Shown here in pieces: positions 62,782-64,000 of a stretch of 64,000 bases of DNA. How positions within the stretch are numbered: the stretch's first letter is position 1; every line of letters begins with the position of its first letter. The DNA comes from Halopenitus salinus. GTDB taxonomy: Archaea > Halobacteriota > Halobacteria > Halobacteriales > Haloferacaceae. The position numbers were made by a program, and so were the translations under genes. The notes under the pieces are model-generated. The model was not told the origin of the DNA and searched no databases. It saw nothing but the letters and a program-made list of their open reading frames with translations. The DNA is taken from assembly GCF_042662125.1 (NCBI RefSeq), contig NZ_JBHSXL010000009.1, positions 248,001 through 312,000 of the forward strand, given 5' to 3'.

Positions 62782-63345
62782 CTACCGATCGACGTCGATC
62801 GACTCGATCGCGGCGTCGGTGGTCGGCTCGTCCTGTCTGTCGGTCGGGAGCGAACCGATCTCCTCGACGACGTCCATGCCGTCCGTGACCCGCCCGAAGA
62901 CGGCATGGCGGCCGTCGAGGTGGGGCTGGGCGTCGAGGGTGATGAAGAACTGCGAGCCGTTGGTGTCGGGCCCGGAGTTGGCCATCGAGAGGATCCCCGG
63001 GTCGTCGTGGCCGAGGTCGTCGTGGAACTCGTCGTCGAACTGGTAGCCCGGGCCGCCGCGGCCGGTCTCGGTCGGGTCGCCGCCCTGGATCATGAAGTCG
63101 TCGATGACGCGGTGGAAGGCGACGTCGGAGTAGAGCGGGTCGATCCGCTTTTCGCCCGACTCGGGGTCCTCCCAGGCGCCGGTTCCGGGAGCGACCTCGG
63201 TGTTCTCGTAGTCGTTCGCGCCCTCGGCGAGCCCGACGAAGTTCTCCACGGTTCGCGGCGCGCGCTCCGCGAAGAGCTCGACCTCGATGTCGCCGTGAGT
63301 GGTGTGGATCGTCGCCGTCGGGTTGTCGGAGTCCGAATCGGTCAT
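62782..63345 (-). CDS. Cyclophilin-type peptidyl-prolyl isomerase
   Basis: 187-aa cytoplasmic cyclophilin. FHRVIDDFMIQGGDPTETG near residue 76 contains the active-site Arg, Phe and Gln, and NGSQFFITLDAQPHLDGRHAVFGRV near 128 includes the catalytic-pocket residues (Trp of the human enzyme is replaced by His, as often in archaea). A haloarchaeal acidic insertion lies after NFVGLAEG (about 45-70). The frame extends upstream to 63843 but ATG 63345 begins the conserved N-terminus, with TATA-like GCGTTTTCC about 28 bases upstream. Confidence 0.94.
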   Translation of the reverse strand: MTDSDSDNPTATIHTTHGDIEVELFAERAPRTVENFVGLAEGANDYENTEVAPGTGAWEDPESGEKRIDPLYSDVAFHRVIDDFMIQGGDPTETGRGGPGYQFDDEFHDDLGHDDPGILSMANSGPDTNGSQFFITLDAQPHLDGRHAVFGRVTDGMDVVEEIGSLPTDRQDEPTTDAAIESIDVDR

Positions 63346-63474
63346 GTCCCCTGGTGGGGGCGGCGTCCGGAAAACGCTGCTCATTCGACGCCGGATCGGG
63401 GGACCGTCCTCCCCGGGTGTGCCGCCGGGGCGAACGGACAGCCTCTTCACCGCACGGGACCTCGTTCGGCAGGG

Positions 63475-64000
63475 ATGTTGCTCACGGGAACGGTCGTGGC
63501 GGACCCCGGGACGGTCATCGAGGACGGGGCCGTCGTCGTGGATGGATCGGAGATCGCTGCCGTCGGCGGCCGCGAGGAGCTGGTCGACCGCTTTCCGGAC
63601 CGCGAGCGGCGCGCGTTCGATCTGGTCGCGCCGGGACTGGTCGGCGCCCACGTCCACTCGGTGCAGTCGATCGGTCGGGGGATCGCCGACGACGCGGCGC
63701 TTCTCGAGTGGCTCTTCGATCACGTCCTCCCGATGGAGGCGGAGATGGACGCGGAGGCGACTCGAGCGGCGGCCGAACTCGGCTACCTCGAGTGTCTCGA
63801 GTCGGGAACCACGACCGTCGTCGACCACCTCACGGTCCACCACTCCGAGGCGGCCTTCGAGGCCGCGATCGACCTAGGGATCCGCGCCCGCATGGGGAAG
63901 GTACTCATGGACGCTGACTCGCCGTCGGGACTCGAACAGGACGCGGAGACCGCCCTCGCGGAGAGCGAGTCGCTCCTCCGCGAGTACCACGGCGCGGCCG
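63475..64000 (+). CDS. Amidohydrolase (deaminase-like), 3' end missing
   Basis: The frame from ATG 63475 stays open through the right edge. It begins with LLTGTVVADPGTVIEDGAVVVDG and continues to the metal-binding PGLVGAHVHSVQS (HxH at about residues 61-63) and GTTTVVDHLTVHH (about 112), the start of the metal-dependent amidohydrolase barrel. The pattern is close to the cytosine/SAH/5'-methylthioadenosine deaminase subgroup (MtaD/SsnA), but the deciding C-terminal residues lie outside the window. Confidence 0.82.
   Translation, partial: MLLTGTVVADPGTVIEDGAVVVDGSEIAAVGGREELVDRFPDRERRAFDLVAPGLVGAHVHSVQSIGRGIADDAALLEWLFDHVLPMEAEMDAEATRAAAELGYLECLESGTTTVVDHLTVHHSEAAFEAAIDLGIRARMGKVLMDADSPSGLEQDAETALAESESLLREYHGAA

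Overview
The window is a dense, GC-rich stretch of chromosome from an extremely halophilic archaeon (class Halobacteria; a Halorubrum-like member of the Haloferacales is my best guess). Five things point there: strongly acidic proteins throughout; TATA boxes 25-35 bases before mostly leaderless starts; archaeal ribosomal and transcription proteins (L21e, L7Ae, S28e, L24e, Rpb4/RpoF, TFS, Nmd3); haloarchaeal markers (SAMP1, dodecin, a PccX-like subunit, an Hvo_1808-type surface protein, fused siroheme decarboxylase); and many small haloarchaea-only proteins. I see no insertion sequence, CRISPR array, prophage or replication origin. Both end genes (trm1 and an amidohydrolase) are cut by the window.

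Layout. 1-6.98 kb: trm1, a BrkB-type membrane protein, a PAP2 phosphatase, a SPOUT RNA methyltransferase overlapping an unknown protein, then a dihydropteroate synthase-like gene overlapping mptE. 7-11.5 kb: the conserved archaeal run rpl21e-rpoF-DUF655-ksgA, then an MscS channel overlapping a HemK2-type methyltransferase. 11.6-16.7 kb: a methionine synthase pair, a DUF63 membrane protein, cold-shock protein, inositol-phosphatase-like enzyme and a small unknown. 16.7-17.2 kb: the only gap above 300 bases, with tRNA-Leu(CAA) and a duplicated piece of its 3' end. 17.4-24.5 kb: DUF309, an aspartoacylase-like enzyme, zinc proteins, folD, an NhaC antiporter, TrkA and a PIN-like protein. 24.7-33.6 kb: ITP/XTP pyrophosphatase, fused siroheme decarboxylase, TrpD2-like transferase, AMMECR1 and NAD salvage (nicotinate phosphoribosyltransferase and nicotinamidase around a cell-surface protein). 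33.6-37.1 kb: Usp, 5'-nucleotidase, then rpl7ae-rps28e-rpl24e-ndk. 37.3-46.9 kb: acyl-CoA carboxylase beta and small subunits, HAD phosphatase, acyl-CoA dehydrogenase, PurM-fold protein, dodecin, glycosyltransferase, SAMP1 and two overlapping membrane RCK_C proteins. 47-58 kb: Hef, serB, VanZ-like protein, cmk, TFS, a coiled-coil/zinc-ribbon pair and an XPD-type helicase. 58-64 kb: a UPF0175-like protein, nmd3, O-acetylhomoserine sulfhydrylase, mdh, Usp, cyclophilin and the amidohydrolase.

Functionally the window mixes translation and information processing, one-carbon, pterin and methionine metabolism (dihydropteroate synthase-like, MptE, FolD, MetE pair, MetY), NAD salvage, ion and osmotic control (MscS, NhaC, TrkA, RCK_C pair) and acyl-CoA metabolism. 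It reads as conserved core genome rather than an island. The observations I rate highest are a SAMP1 orthologue whose reading frame runs 15 residues past the diglycine, a structured leader before L7Ae that may be an autoregulatory kink-turn, the operonic pair of pore-less membrane RCK_C proteins, a methionine synthase paralogue without zinc ligands fused translationally to an intact one, the tRNA-Leu 3'-end duplication, and two micro-ORFs (40 and 27 codons) with their own promoters.
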